Shown here: positions 38,920 to 52,600 of the stretch, in pieces
How the letters are laid out: each line of letters starts with the position of its first letter
Numbering within the stretch: the stretch's first letter is position 1
NCBI RefSeq assembly: GCF_030463535.1
Contig: NC_132881.1
Location: 7,828,026-7,892,025 of the forward strand
DNA from: Salminus brasiliensis
Lineage: Eukaryota > Chordata > Actinopteri > Characiformes > Bryconidae
DNA: 64,000 nucleotides
Direction: 5' to 3'
Translations under genes and position numbers: made by a program
The notes under the pieces: model-generated
Told to the model about the DNA's origin: nothing
Database searches by the model: none
Seen by the model: only the letters and a program-made list of their open reading frames with translations

Positions 38920-41900
38920 ATGTAGATCCATATAAAGATCATAATGGACCCTGCAGTATACTATAATAACCCTAGAAAACAAAGCTGCATGTGAACATCT
39001 AACATCTGCTTGTCTGCTTAGTCTCAGAGTTGGTTGTACTGTATCTTATCTCCGCAGTCTAAAGTGCTGCATGAGGAATGCAGCGGTCAGTGTTTTTTTC
39101 CAGGAGCACGGTGTGGTAAACAGTGTAATACTCTTCTACAACTTGAGTTCTTTATGTAAAAACACTAATACTGCTGATGTTGTTGTGTTCTGCCTGTCAG
39201 CAAATCAAATTGCACATATGCTAATTTCAACTATATTTTAGGACAAAAAGTTTGAGAACTCCTTTTGTATTTGTGTTCTTAGTCTCACTGTTTTTGTCTG
39301 GTATTTGTTTGTAACTGAGGTACTTGTATGTATTTTATTTAATGTTTGAAGATCTTTGTTTTCATGAAAAAGGCGATGTGTTTGAAATGTTAGGATGTTT
39401 GTTTAGCTGTATGATTATTAATGATTGTCTTCAATCCAACAAACCTTGGAGATTATTTTTTTCTGCTATCCTGATCAAGGTCAAAATTCTGGGATGACAT
39501 TTCTACCTTTTAAGGAAAAGAGCTGTGTACCTTATTGCCTTATTGTCTTGGGGTGCATTGTTGCTAAAGGCTCTTGGGCTTTTGTCTGGGAAATCTTGTG
39601 TATGTTAAGGCAACATAATAGCAGTGTTTGTGATTCTTGGGATGCTGGAAACACAACCATCAGCAGTTTTAATTTGCAGGTTTTCAGAGAGAACCTTGCT
39701 TCTCCATGAGCACACATACTATTTATACTATTTATATAAATACTACATGTATTTTATTTATTTATTTATCATCTTTTCTAGTTGGAAGAGAAGTGTGACA
39801 AGCAGTTCTCCGACTCCTTCAGTCGGGTGAGTATGATTTACAGCCATTGTTTGCTGGCATCATTTTAAATTCTGCATCAACATGTTTAAAAAATGAAACT
39901 TAAGCTTTATCTTTTAAATATTTTAAGTATGGGCACAGTTTCCCTTCTGTAGATTTGACCTAATTCCATTTCTTCACATTTAATATTTTGCTTTTATAGT
40001 GTTAATTCTTTTGGGGTCTGTAAGGGATCATTCATGATCTATTTTTAGTTCTGCACTCATCACATTTCGCTGTTGTCGGAGAACACACAAATGAGACCGA
40101 TTTAGAAATGAAGCACATCATATCACAAATGTGAGCACCTGGGTTGTCATTTATCAGCCCTAAATAGAAAGCTGTAAGCTGTGTTCGCTCCAAATTTTGG
40201 CCTCATTGAAATGCAGTAGTGTTATAATTCAGTGAACAGCACATATTTACTAAGGAGCAGTTCTTCCAGTTAATAGGTACTTGTGACACCACATATGCCT
40301 CTGGCTAGATAAAGCAGAATGTTTAAAAAGTGAGTTATTCTAGTTATGTAATGTTATTTTTTCCTTTCACCATTTTTACGTTGGAATAGGTCAATTCAAT
40401 TTAATTATGGGGCATAGTTTTTATCTTGTTGCTACAACTACAACTAAGCTAATCTAAGTGAATGGAGTGAACACTCTAAAAGTGACCATATATGGTTTTA
40501 AATTCCATTATCTTGTTCAAGGACTTTATAGAGGAAAATATTGCTGCCTTGCCAAGATGTGAAAACTGGTAGGTCAGCTATTTAAAGTATTCTTCTAAAT
40601 CCAAATAATGGCTTACTGATCCCCAAATCAAGGTTTAGTGCAGACTGGTGCATTTGTCGGCGCATTAAACCATGAAGGGAAGTAAATGGCATATAACGGC
40701 TATCTCGTTAGAATGGCATCTGTAAAGGGGTTGGTTTGACACATTAAGCAGCAATAACAGTCAGTTCTTGAAGGTGATGTGTTAAAGGCAGGCATGGTGA
40801 AAGTTTCTACTTGTAATACTGCAGTGTAAAGGACTTGTTTGCATGGGTACATGCTATTTTATTTTTCTCCTGGTTGCACTAGCTTGGAGAGATTTCCTGA
40901 TAATAAGCTATTAGGTCTAATGTCATCCCTTTGTTCTTTTTATTAGCCAATAAATGAAGTGTATATGTGCTTGGCTGACAAAATCCATGCACATCACACC
41001 TTCAGGCTGATTCCTAATGTCTCTAACCCTGTGTGTTGCAGCCATCATCTCGATGTGCCACACCAGGCCTCTCTGCTGCCTCTCTGGCCTCTCTGGGCGG
41101 CACCTCTTCCAGACGGGGCAGTGGCGACATGTCCAGTGTCATTGCTGACCCTGACGCCTCTCTCAGTGAACTGAGGGTAAGACACGGTCTATCATTAGTG
41201 GTGTTTTTAGTGTAAAGTTGAGTAAATAGAAAACCACAGGTAGTCGACGCTGTTATTTTGGCTGCATAGATTTAAAACTAAGACCAAATCTATCCATCAA
41301 ATAAATCCAGGTCCACAATAAGCACATAAATGAACTGAGCTAATATAACAGCACAGTGAAATAGTGCTAAGGTCATCCTTTCAGTTTCTAGAGCTTTTGC
41401 AAATCAGATTTTTTTAATGACTTTAACCCTGAAGCCCATTGGATGACTATTAAAATGTACGTTTTATGCAACAAGACCTGTTAAAAGGGCTGGTCGCATT
41501 TAGAGAGTCTGTGTGTCTTCATTTTTATTATTTTTTTTTTGACCCATTTTTTATTTAGTTTTTATTCCCTTTCAAACATAATTTTTTATATGTGATTAAA
41601 CAGGAAAGGGTTAAGTGTGTGAATGCAAGTGAATGTTTAAATCAGATTTCCTGTGAAATTTCCGAGAGGGCTCACATGTGAAGGGAAGTTGATACTTGAC
41701 TGGGAAAATTCACATCATCTGTTGTTTTTGCAGTGGAGCTTTCAGTTTTGCTGGACTGGAAAATTTGCAAGGTGTATATCTAAATGATTCTAGTGCCATG
41801 CAGCTCAAAAGAAGGGAAAGTTTTTAACTGCTTTCAGTCCAAATTTGTTGCCCTTTCCAAATTGTCCAGTGAAGCTATATCAACACCAGCTATACCAGTT

Positions 41901-44900
41901 TCCTCTGAATCGATCCAACCAGTCTACTGTATATGTTTCTTGGTTTAAACAGGTGAATAAAGTGCATTCATAAGTTAACACACCTTATTATACATAACAG
42001 TAAACTTTTACATAACAGTAGTCCAGTGGCCCATTCATTTGGTTTGGCCAGGTAGTAAAGCCAGATGTTTTTGCTTTTCTTCTTTTGTTTGCCTTTTTGC
42101 TATCTTGACACCGATGATGACAAATCTGGTTGATGATCCTAATGTGGATAATGTGATAATCTGAATGGGGAAAAGTGATGGAGATGGACATTAAACAGTG
42201 TGTTTTAGTGTAAAATGGTATCACTGATCTGACTGCTGATTACCTATTGACTGAAGTAAATGTTGATACTGGATCATTTTCTCTCACCTGTCATTTGGGT
42301 TTTCCTTTTTTTTTTTTTCAACACAGCATAAAAATACGCTTGCAGAGCAAGGCACAGGCCGGCGCACTGAAACGTGTACTAAAGGGAAGGCTTTTCCTTT
42401 AGTCAACAGATTCCAGTCAAATTTTCTTTACTTTAAAATTCCTTACTGCCATTAGTGATGGCACTATACACATTTCCTCCTTATCCTTGTCTGATATGAC
42501 AATCTGCTGACACCAGGTTTTAACTGAAGCTCTTCACCTAAGGTGATCATCTGAAAGTAGGCGGTCATGTCTGAACTCGTCAAACACTCCCCAGCAGGAA
42601 GAAATACAGCATTACCAACCTGAGTGAGTGTGCGCGCCCGTTTAGACTACATTTGTTAAAGGACTACACTTTCTGCTGAAATTGATCTGATATCCATCAA
42701 CACTTTAATTACACCTCTCATTATCATTCGAGGGTTTTGGCAGCTGCATAACAGAACATTTCTTGATTTTAAGCCTGAAGACTGTTTGTACCATGAAAGT
42801 AACTTTTGATTACTGAGCTTGGCATAGATAGAAAGTTCTGTAATACACCACCATTTAGTCTGCACCACTTATTCCCTGATGGGCTTGTCTGTTCACTCGG
42901 CGGGGCCATACTTGTAATGCCACTAGGCAGTTATTTCCAGTCACACTAGTCAGGCCTCGGTCTTGATGAACGAGGAGAGCCCAAAATACTCAAATGACCA
43001 AATTACTGTTTCAAAAAGTATTTAAAATCTCTTAACAAATCTGAGAAAATCTCCAGAATAGTTTGTAGTGTTTTGCACAAAAATGCACATTTAAAATAAA
43101 TAAATAAATCTTGTTCTACAGACTTGTGCAGACCTCCACATTAAGGAGGTGTAACCAGCAAGCTGATTGGGTCTTTCTGTTGGGGGGGTGGACTTAATCC
43201 GTAATCAGACGCTGTGTTGAGCGTTAAGAGCATCTCTTACTGTATACTTTGTCATGCTTTATGTATTACGACTATACAATTAGTCTATACCTCCCTGTAT
43301 AAATTCAGAAAAGGATTTTTGACATTTTTATTCGTCCAAAACATGCTGGAACTGTCATTCATTTAAAATATTTCAGTTTCATCTTGATATTTGCTGTTTT
43401 GCAGAGAAAAATAGCCCCTCTGTTTCAGGTAACATTTCCTATGGGTTACGTTCTGTCTTTTCTTCTCACTTTAAACTGCGATGTTGCTTAATTTAGCAAA
43501 AATCTAAATGTGTTAAGTTGTACACCACTCTCTGTGACGGTTCAGAAGGATTCGGGAGGTTTGTCTGAACAACGCCTGCCAGGTTATCTTTTTTTTTTTT
43601 TCTTTCTTTCTTTCTTTCTTTCTTTTTCTATCTGGCTCTGAATGCCTGGGTGTTGGTTATGCTGTTCTGTCAGTTTCTCAAAGTAAAGCCTGTACAAGCC
43701 CTGGTGTATAGCTCTGTAGGTGGGTGAATAAACCTTCCCGTATGTGTATACAGTGATTCCAGCGACAGTGTGTGCGCCGAAGTCTTTCCATGATTCTCCT
43801 GCTTTTCCTTTCACATTCACCCCAGTCACTCCTCCAATCTCCCCAACAGGACATCTATGATCTAAAGGACCAGATTCAGGATGTAGAGGGGCGATACATG
43901 CAGGGGCTTAAAGAGCTGAAGGTAGAGGGGCCTGAGCTCAGTGCATGCCTTGTCTTCCTCCTCTCTGTGGAGTGATAATCCCACTAACCCCCACCCACCC
44001 AAAGCTTCTATCTTCACCACACACCCCACACCCCCCGGCCCCTGATTTTGGCACTCTTCTCTAGGGCTGTCACAATTGCACTGTTCAGCTAAAATCCTGA
44101 GTAGAATGTACCTGCTCTGAAAATACGCAGTGCATGGTTTTCTGAACTGTGATGATCAGTCAGCAAAATATGAAGATTACGGTCAAATCAATAGTGACAG
44201 CCCTACTCTTCTTCCTGTGTGAAAGCATGAACCTCGCATGAAACTGTCTAATTCTGACTTGACTTGAAAACCACCTTTAGCCTCTTAACCTAATTGGTGG
44301 CAAGGTCAGCGCCCTGGGTCAGCCTGGAATAACCAAAATCAAGTGTTCTGCTATCGAGTACAGCCAGAGACTTGACCTAATGCTACACTCAGTTCTTTTC
44401 AGGAGGACAAGATTTTTGACCTAGTTTCTGACCTGGTTTCTGACCTGGATGTGGCATGCTTACCTCTCAAAGAGTTTGGAGAGCTGCGGTTATTAACTTC
44501 ACAGTCACCATTCATTTTAGACCAGTGATGTTCACTTTTAAACCCTGGCTAGTAAATCTGAACAGACAGACCTGACAAAAAAGTTTTCCTTTTTTTTTTT
44601 TTTTTTTAAACCACCTTGGTAGTATTTCAAAGACTAAGTCTAAAATGTTATACATGTGTAATGTACCCTGCATGTTAGCTAGTTTTCACTCTAAAATTGG
44701 CATTACTAAACTGATGTTTTATTCTGTTTAGCTGTGCTTTTTATAATTACAGTTTTTTCCCAAGCCTTCAATTTTCAGGGCCATTGATAACGGTATTTTA
44801 TTTTTTTAATATACTGGTTGTATTGTTTATTTTACCCTAAATAGTCAAAGCACCTAGAAGACAGCGTTTAGCAATTTGAACGAACTTGCAGTTTTTAAAA

Positions 44901-47900
44901 AAAAGACATTCTTGTACTTGCAGGAGTCCTTGTCTGAAGTGGAAGAGAAGTATAAGAAGGCCATGGTATCTAATGCACAACTTGACAACGATAAGGCAAA
45001 CCTTATCTACCAGGTGGACACACTTAAGGACGTTATCGAGGAAATGGAGGAGCAAATGTCAGAACTACGCAGGGAAACGGAAGAAAAGTCAAAGGTACCG
45101 ATGCCTTAGTCATGTAAAGAGTTGCCTTTTACTGCATCATGTTTATTTGACCATTAGGGGTTGTTATGAGACACAATAGCTAGAGATAATATGGCAAAAA
45201 ATCCGATCTTCCTTTAAGACCAAATATAATTTGTGCTATAGTAGGTTTCCATGTAGGCACTGTTTTGTAAAGCAAATTTAAAGCTAAAAGAAAAAGCACT
45301 TATGTTCAAATTCCTGAAGATATGACTTATCTCGCTTGCAGCCAGTCACTAAAAACTGTGCCACAATATTATTGCCTTCCAAATCTCCCAACTTCTCCAT
45401 GTACAAACATTGATTGCAAAACAGTCAGCATCAAGAATGGCTGATGCCTGCATAAAGCCATTTTGAATGATGTAACTACTTTCATTGGCCGGCATAAGAA
45501 CTGGCCGATGTCTTCATCGGTTCTGTGGTGTTCATCACTCCAAAAAACTATATACAAAATACAGTTCTGTAATGGGCAACCTATTATATGCACGTGCTGG
45601 TTAAGGGGACCCTAGTTTATTTATTTTTTTAATTATTATTATTATTATTATATATTTTTTTAGCAGAATTTGTATGTCTTCCCACAAGGCAGTAGATAAA
45701 AATGCTGCTTAATGACCAGAAGTCCCAGACGTGTGTGTGTGTGTGTGTGAGTGTGAAATATAAAAGCATATTAGAATAGTCATAATCAGCCATTGTAATT
45801 GTTCATTTTTTGCAAACTATTATCAACGAAACAGTATTTGTGTTAAAATCACCCTACAACAATAATCTAACACCTTTAAGCATGAATCTTATCTTGACTT
45901 TCAGGAATTGGAAAGGCAAAAGCATACATGTACCGTCCTGCAGCATAAACAAGAGGAGCTAAAAGAGGGCATCCGCCAGCGTGATGAACTTATCGAGGTG
46001 AGATTTCGACTTGATACAGAACTTTGCAAGGAGCAGAAAAGCAGAAAATCCTCTTTTTAGACTGGTAATCACATGGTATCAAAGTTGCAAAAGGTATTTT
46101 GAAGAAGATGTGAGGTTGAGATCTCTGGTCCACCTGCTCTCATACTCATCACTTTCTAGTTTGCTTTCTCTCAATTTTTTGTCTCTTGTCTTGTGTACAG
46201 CGCCATCATTGTATTGATTCCTCATTGCCTCTGTCTTGATTCTGTCCTCTTTCTGTCCCCTCTCCCACCCCATGGCTTTCCATTTGTATAATGCCGTCCT
46301 AGGAGAACCAGAACGTACAGCTCAAGTTAGATACCCTCACCAGAGAGGTGTTTGACCTGCAGGAAACTGTTAACTGGAAGGACAAAAAGATTGCGGTATG
46401 AAGATTTTAGGACAAAAAGTGGAAGAAATAACAGAACGCTAAAAACTAAAATACTCTTTCACTTGGAGCCTTCAGCCAAGTTGGAGAGAAGCACACGTTG
46501 CATGTTCTAATTTACATTCGGTAGAGTTGGTTGTCAGTTCTTGTGTGTTTACAGTTGTGTGAAAAGGTCTTGTGAAAAGTTAGCTGTAGTGATTTGATAT
46601 TAGTTGCTCACATCCCAAAATGTGATCTGATCTTGGTCATTAAACATACATATTGCTACTGTCATTCAGAAAAATATCTTTAAAAGAATTTCAGGAAAAA
46701 AAAAACGTTGTTTTTGACTTTTTTACATAATTTGAATCTAGACATTTGGGGTTTTTTGGGGGGGGTTTTGGACCAGTAAAGCTTATTTTTGTTGTTGTTG
46801 ATTTCCATTGAAAGTTAAGTTTTTTCCCCTTTTGGGTTTTTTGCTTGACAGTGATAATATACAACATTTTTCATTGCCATATCATTTTTTAAATTTATTT
46901 GTAATTTTTTTTTCTTGTTTTTAATTTAAAATGTTCATGGCATTTAGCTGATACTCTTATCCAGAGTATTCAGTTCCATTACTGCTACACTGTGCTATTA
47001 ACATCGCTCCTTATAACTTCAGTGTGAATGTGCAGGCCACATTGCTGTAGGTTAAAGGGGCTGTTCCATGTAAATGTGCCCATGGTGAACTATGATGAAT
47101 TCCAGATGAGCTGATTTTGCCTCTTAGTCTCCATGCATGCACTGTATGGAACGAAGAGTGAATGGGAAACAGTGTGTGATCAATGGTAACACAGTTCCTC
47201 ACACTGTTCATGGCTGTGAGTAGTGGCTGTATGTGCTATAGGAGGATATGAAGTTTATTTATTCTATGTGTTTCTTTGAGCATAAATTGGTTGAAAAAGT
47301 TCTAACAATGGGCTTGTATCCACTGCCCAGAGCTCATGAGCAGTTACAGAAAGCATTAGTTAGACACCTGCTTCTAAATACAAGTGTGTATCTCTCCATT
47401 GGTAGAAACACTTAAGTGTACGGCCTTGTAAAATGTGTTGTGTTCGATCAGTGAGGGCTTTTATTTAGTGTTATTATTTGTTAAGGTCAGATCACTTTTT
47501 AGGGGTGGTTCTTATAGAGATGGAGTTGACTCACTCCAAAGGGTTCATGAACTTTTTCTCACAACTGTATATTGCTAGCAGTCTGATGAAAAGCGTCTTT
47601 AAGACACCAGGTAACCAGATGCTTCCAACTGAGTGTGGTGATGTGCATGCAGAATGCATTTTGCTGCAGTCTGTCAGAATGTAGTTTGTGTGTGAGAGAA
47701 AAATATAAATCAGTTATCAATTGACACATCTTGGCACCCTACCACCACTACCCTAGCTGGTGGCAGGGTGTCATTTATTTATCTATGCATTTTATTGTAT
47801 AAGTAGATTTTCCAATAGATCAGTTAAGGCACACACGAGCAGAAACAACACATTCACTCTAAATACTCTTGTATTTCTCTCTGCTTTCCTCTTCCTCTCT

Positions 47901-49538
47901 CTGACCAGTCAGTTGGTGTTGATGCACTGTCTGTATGAGCGCTCGCTCTCTTGCCTGAATAGGCATGTATTGCCATCCTGTTTCTTGCTGTCTATCTGTG
48001 CTTGCGACTGTTTGCGTGTGTTCGAGAATGTGAATCTACTTTCATTCTGTGCATGCTGACCATTACATGTTGCCTTTGCGTCTTTGTGGCCTTCCCTTCT
48101 CCACTTGTTCTCCTCATGCCTCTTCTCTCTTTTCCTGCCCTGCTGTTTGGCCAGGCCTTAGAGAGGCAGAAAGAGTACTTTGATTGCATTAGGAATGAGA
48201 GGGACGAGCTCAGAGATGAGCTGGCTGACCTCAAGGGGAAATCCAAAGCAGTAGAGGTATGTCAGTGATGGAGCCTGATAAATCCAGAAAAGGACACACA
48301 AAAACCCCCCAAAACAGTATCGTCTTAGGAAGAATGTGTCTTATTGTGACTTCTTGTACGTTGTTAACATTTCCCCCATGACTCATAGATTATTTGTAAG
48401 AATGTAAGGTGCCAAAAAGGCTTGTGGTGTGGAGCTCTGCCAAAGATGATCTGTGTTTGGTTTTCTAATAAATTTCTTAATGAATCATTTTCTACAGCAG
48501 TGGTTTTCAAGCTGGACATCAGGACCCCCAGACGGTCCACATTTGGCCATCTGGGAGGTTCTTGGTGACCAGTTAGAGAAAACCTTGCTTTAAAGCACTT
48601 TTTCCTTCTAGCACCATATTCCCAAGTCCTGTTTATTAAAATGTGTTTAATCAAAAAAATAACGGCACTGTAAATTAGTTTCCAGATTATTTGCGGATGA
48701 TTCATTCTCCCTCTAAACCTCATCGTCCTGCTTCCTGCAGAAACATGGACTGGTCATCATTCCTGACGGTACCCCCAATGGTGATGTTAACCATGAGCCC
48801 CCAACCTCAGGGATCACCGTTGTCACACAGGAAGCTGCACAAGTCCTGGAGTCAGCTGGAGATGGACCTCTGGGTAAGTCTGAGACAGTAAAGATGCATT
48901 CTTGGATAGAGGAATAGTTTATTAGCTATCAGCCAAGGCATGTTTGATGTCTGCTCAATTTGTTTACAGAATTTTCAGAAAAATGCCATAGATGGACATT
49001 TTAGTATTTAGGGCCCTATTTTAGCGATCAGCCATACACCGTGCAGCTTGACTTAGGACAAGTGTCTTTGTTATCGTAGGGACAGGAAAAGCACGCCTTG
49101 CATGACAAAAGGCATGTCCTAAGGTCTGACTTTGACGAATTGCTTATTCAACAGTACAAAGTGGGGGTGTAACACGCCTGTGTTGACCATTCACAACGTC
49201 TGCCTGTGGACGTCTGTCTAGGTTGTTTTCAGTCAGTGGTGCACCTGTGTTTTCCGTTGCCAAGATAGCGACACGCCAACAAATTTACCTGAACACACCT
49301 TATTTTAAGACCACCACGCCCATCTGCATAGACATATTCACACTGTTGCTATTTAAGTGGCGCAGGCGGAAGGCATGAAAATAGACTGTCGGCAGGGTGT
49401 AAGATAGCAATGAGCATCCCAACATGCCTTGCACAGGGTTTAAGATAGGGCCATTAAGCTCAAACTGGTTTAAAGGCATTGATTGTTAGCAGTATTAGGC
49501 TAGTAACTACCATTCTGAAATAAAGAAATCAAGGACAG

Positions 49539-49623
<85 letters not shown>

Positions 49624-52600
49624 TATTTTTTATTTTATTTTATTTTTTTGCTACACTGTGCTCATAAAACCCATTAATAGGTTACATTTCAAACACAAAT
49701 TTAAAAATATACAAGGTAAGTTTAGTCTGGCTTCAGGATTGCCAAATTTGAGACATATCTGAGATTATCTGGCAGCTGGTTGCAGCTAAAGGCTACGTCA
49801 CAGTGCTTGATTCTAATTTTAGGCATTGCTAGCTGACCCTAGTCAGAGGCCTGTTAGTTTTGTGTTATTTGAGTAGATCAGTCAGAGATGAGTTTTGCCA
49901 CTATAGAAATCACTACTCGTATATTTGCTCAGCTCTCTCTGCTCAGCATTTGAGCTGCTGCACTTTTAATAAATGTGCAAATCTTTGACTTGACTATAAC
50001 CAGACATTATTTACAGAAGAGTAGAGGCTTTGTGAGCTGTTGGAGGATATCTGTTGGGCTCATGTAAACCTTTTTATTTATTTATTATTATTAAAATGTT
50101 TGTAGACCTGCTCACCCAACATTACGCCTTCTTGTACCTTTGATTTTAGAGGAACTCTTCTGAAAACACCTTATGTTAGATATTGTAACTTTGCTGTGAG
50201 GATTGGATGGCAATCAGCCATCAGCTTTAGTGAGGCCAGATGGATGGTTTTGTGCTTTTCTATGGCAATTAAATAAGCTGTGCATACAGGGATTAAGCCA
50301 TTTAGTCAAGAAGTATTTGATTTATTGTTTCTCTCAATAGAGAACCTCCATTCAGAATGCTGTGTAATCCCTGACCCACAGTGTAGTTGGTATAATATGG
50401 TCATTATATTGAATATTAATTCATATTTTGTATTTTTTATCATTATCTTTTTAATTATACAGATGTTCGGCTACGAAAGCTTGCTGAGGAAAAAGATGAA
50501 CTCTTAGCCCAGGTATGACTATGGTATTTTTTGTCAGTCAGTTGTGTATGTGTACTGTCGTGTACATTGAATAAAACTCGTGTGTTTTGTTTTTTAAACA
50601 TCTTGCAGATCAGGAAACTCAAAATGCAGCTGGATGAAGAGCGACAGAAACATTCTAAGATGGAAAGTGTTTACACAGACGGAGAGCGGATGGAAAACGG
50701 CACTGACCTGCACTTAATTGAAATGCAGAGTAAGCACATTTATGCACAGCTTATAGATGTATACACTCACAAACGGTTTACATATGTTTAGCTTTTTAAA
50801 CCACACTTGAATATTTGCAGTCTTATGTGATCAGCTATAGCTGCCAGTTTTGCTGAGATAGAAATATAAAATGACATGCACCATTAGTCATCAGGCAAAA
50901 TGGGGGAGATTACGAGATATATATATATATAAGCCTTTACAGAGAGGACATTTGTTCTAGAGGTCACTGTAAATAAATATAAATTCCCTATGATTTAAAA
51001 GTTACTGAAATATTAATTGCGACTTCTATTGTCAGAGACAATTTTACTTTAAATATTCATACAGGATACAAATTTTTAAATTCTGATCATCCAGATCATC
51101 TATCACTTATGAAGATAAGTCTGTAGTAACCACATTTTTTCCACCACTGTATTTGCTTCTGTATAAGTACCTTCACACATACATTTTATTAAAAAAAATT
51201 ATAATAAAATGTACTTGCACTGTTGATCTCTGTTAATGCTTCTTCTGCACAAGTATGTTACAGAATTTGTTTTTGGAGCCTCAAAACATTATTTTTTGTC
51301 TTTTGTAGGAGATGCCAACAGACAAATTAGTGAATACAAATTCAAGCTCTCAAAGGCAGAACAGGAAATGGGTACAATGGAACAGAATGTAAGTTGCTTC
51401 ATAATGCATGGGAACTCTACAATGTCCTCTGAGAGAAAAACATTTGATGAAATTAATTTGAAGTATGTCTTTTTTTTTTTTTTTTTTCTTTTCTTAATAT
51501 AGGGGTTTGGAGCGCTGCATTATTGATTTAAAGATTGAAAGCTTTCATTTGTTGGGTCCTTGGGTGAGGCACTGAACCAGCTGTTCTCCTAATATAATAT
51601 ATATATTTTTTGTTTGTAGGTCAGCAGACTTGAAGGCCAGGTGTCAAGATATAAAGCAGCAGCTGATAACTCTGAGAAAGTTGAGGATGAGCTGAAAGCT
51701 GAGAAAAGAAAACTTCAGAGGGAGGTAAGGATCCAACAGAACATGTACAATGTGCATACCTCCACATATATTTTACCTTTTACCTCTTTTAAAAACATAC
51801 AGACAAATACATATGTAGTATTTAATTCCTGTAAGTCTGTCAGAACTAAGATGACCTTTGCAGTATCTTCCCAAAAGTAGGTCCTCATGGTTTTTGTCTA
51901 CAGCAGCGAATTGAAACTAAGCTCTTTTATTCGTGAACAGTGAAGTTGGATTTGTTTCTACTGATGATGTTTCAATTTGATCTGAATTTGATTATTTCTG
52001 CTATTTAAAGCTGTAGTCACTGTGAGCTGCTAAGGGACCTTTGACAAATGCAGCTGCCAGTAGCGATCAGCGGGGTCCAAGCACTATGGCTCCAATACTT
52101 ATAAGCTAACATAAGCCTTTCAGGTAAAGGTAAAAAGGTAATGGTAAAGGTGCACGTATTTGTCACTGTACACTGTGCAGCGAAATGTGTCCTCTGCATT
52201 TAACCCATCTGTGGTAGTGAACATACACACACCCAGAGCGGTGGGCAGCCAACTCCAGCGCCCGGGGAGCAGAGAGGGTAAAGGGGCTTGCTCAAGGGCC
52301 CAACAGTGGCAGCTTGCCGAGCCCGGGAATCGAACCCACAGCCCTGTTATAGCAATGCCCCCTACACCTGGAGGGTGAAGACTAGCACATGTAGCACATG
52401 TGCCTTTTGTTGACCTGCCACTGATGCAGCATCGCTAGGTAGCCAGCACACTTGGATGAAAACTCGACTGCTGATTGCCCACCTGACGAGTTTGAATATA
52501 TTTATTGTAGTAATTTTGTCCAAGAAGAGACACAAACATGGCTTGTATTCCTCATTTTATTTGATCCCTTCAGCGTCTGCAATTCGAGTTACTTTAGTTA

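Noticed and set aside
39058-39116. Possible lrrfip2 exon after acceptor tctccgcag
   Set aside because: The nearby donors give 28 or 58 nt, which would break the frame kept by all neighbouring exons.
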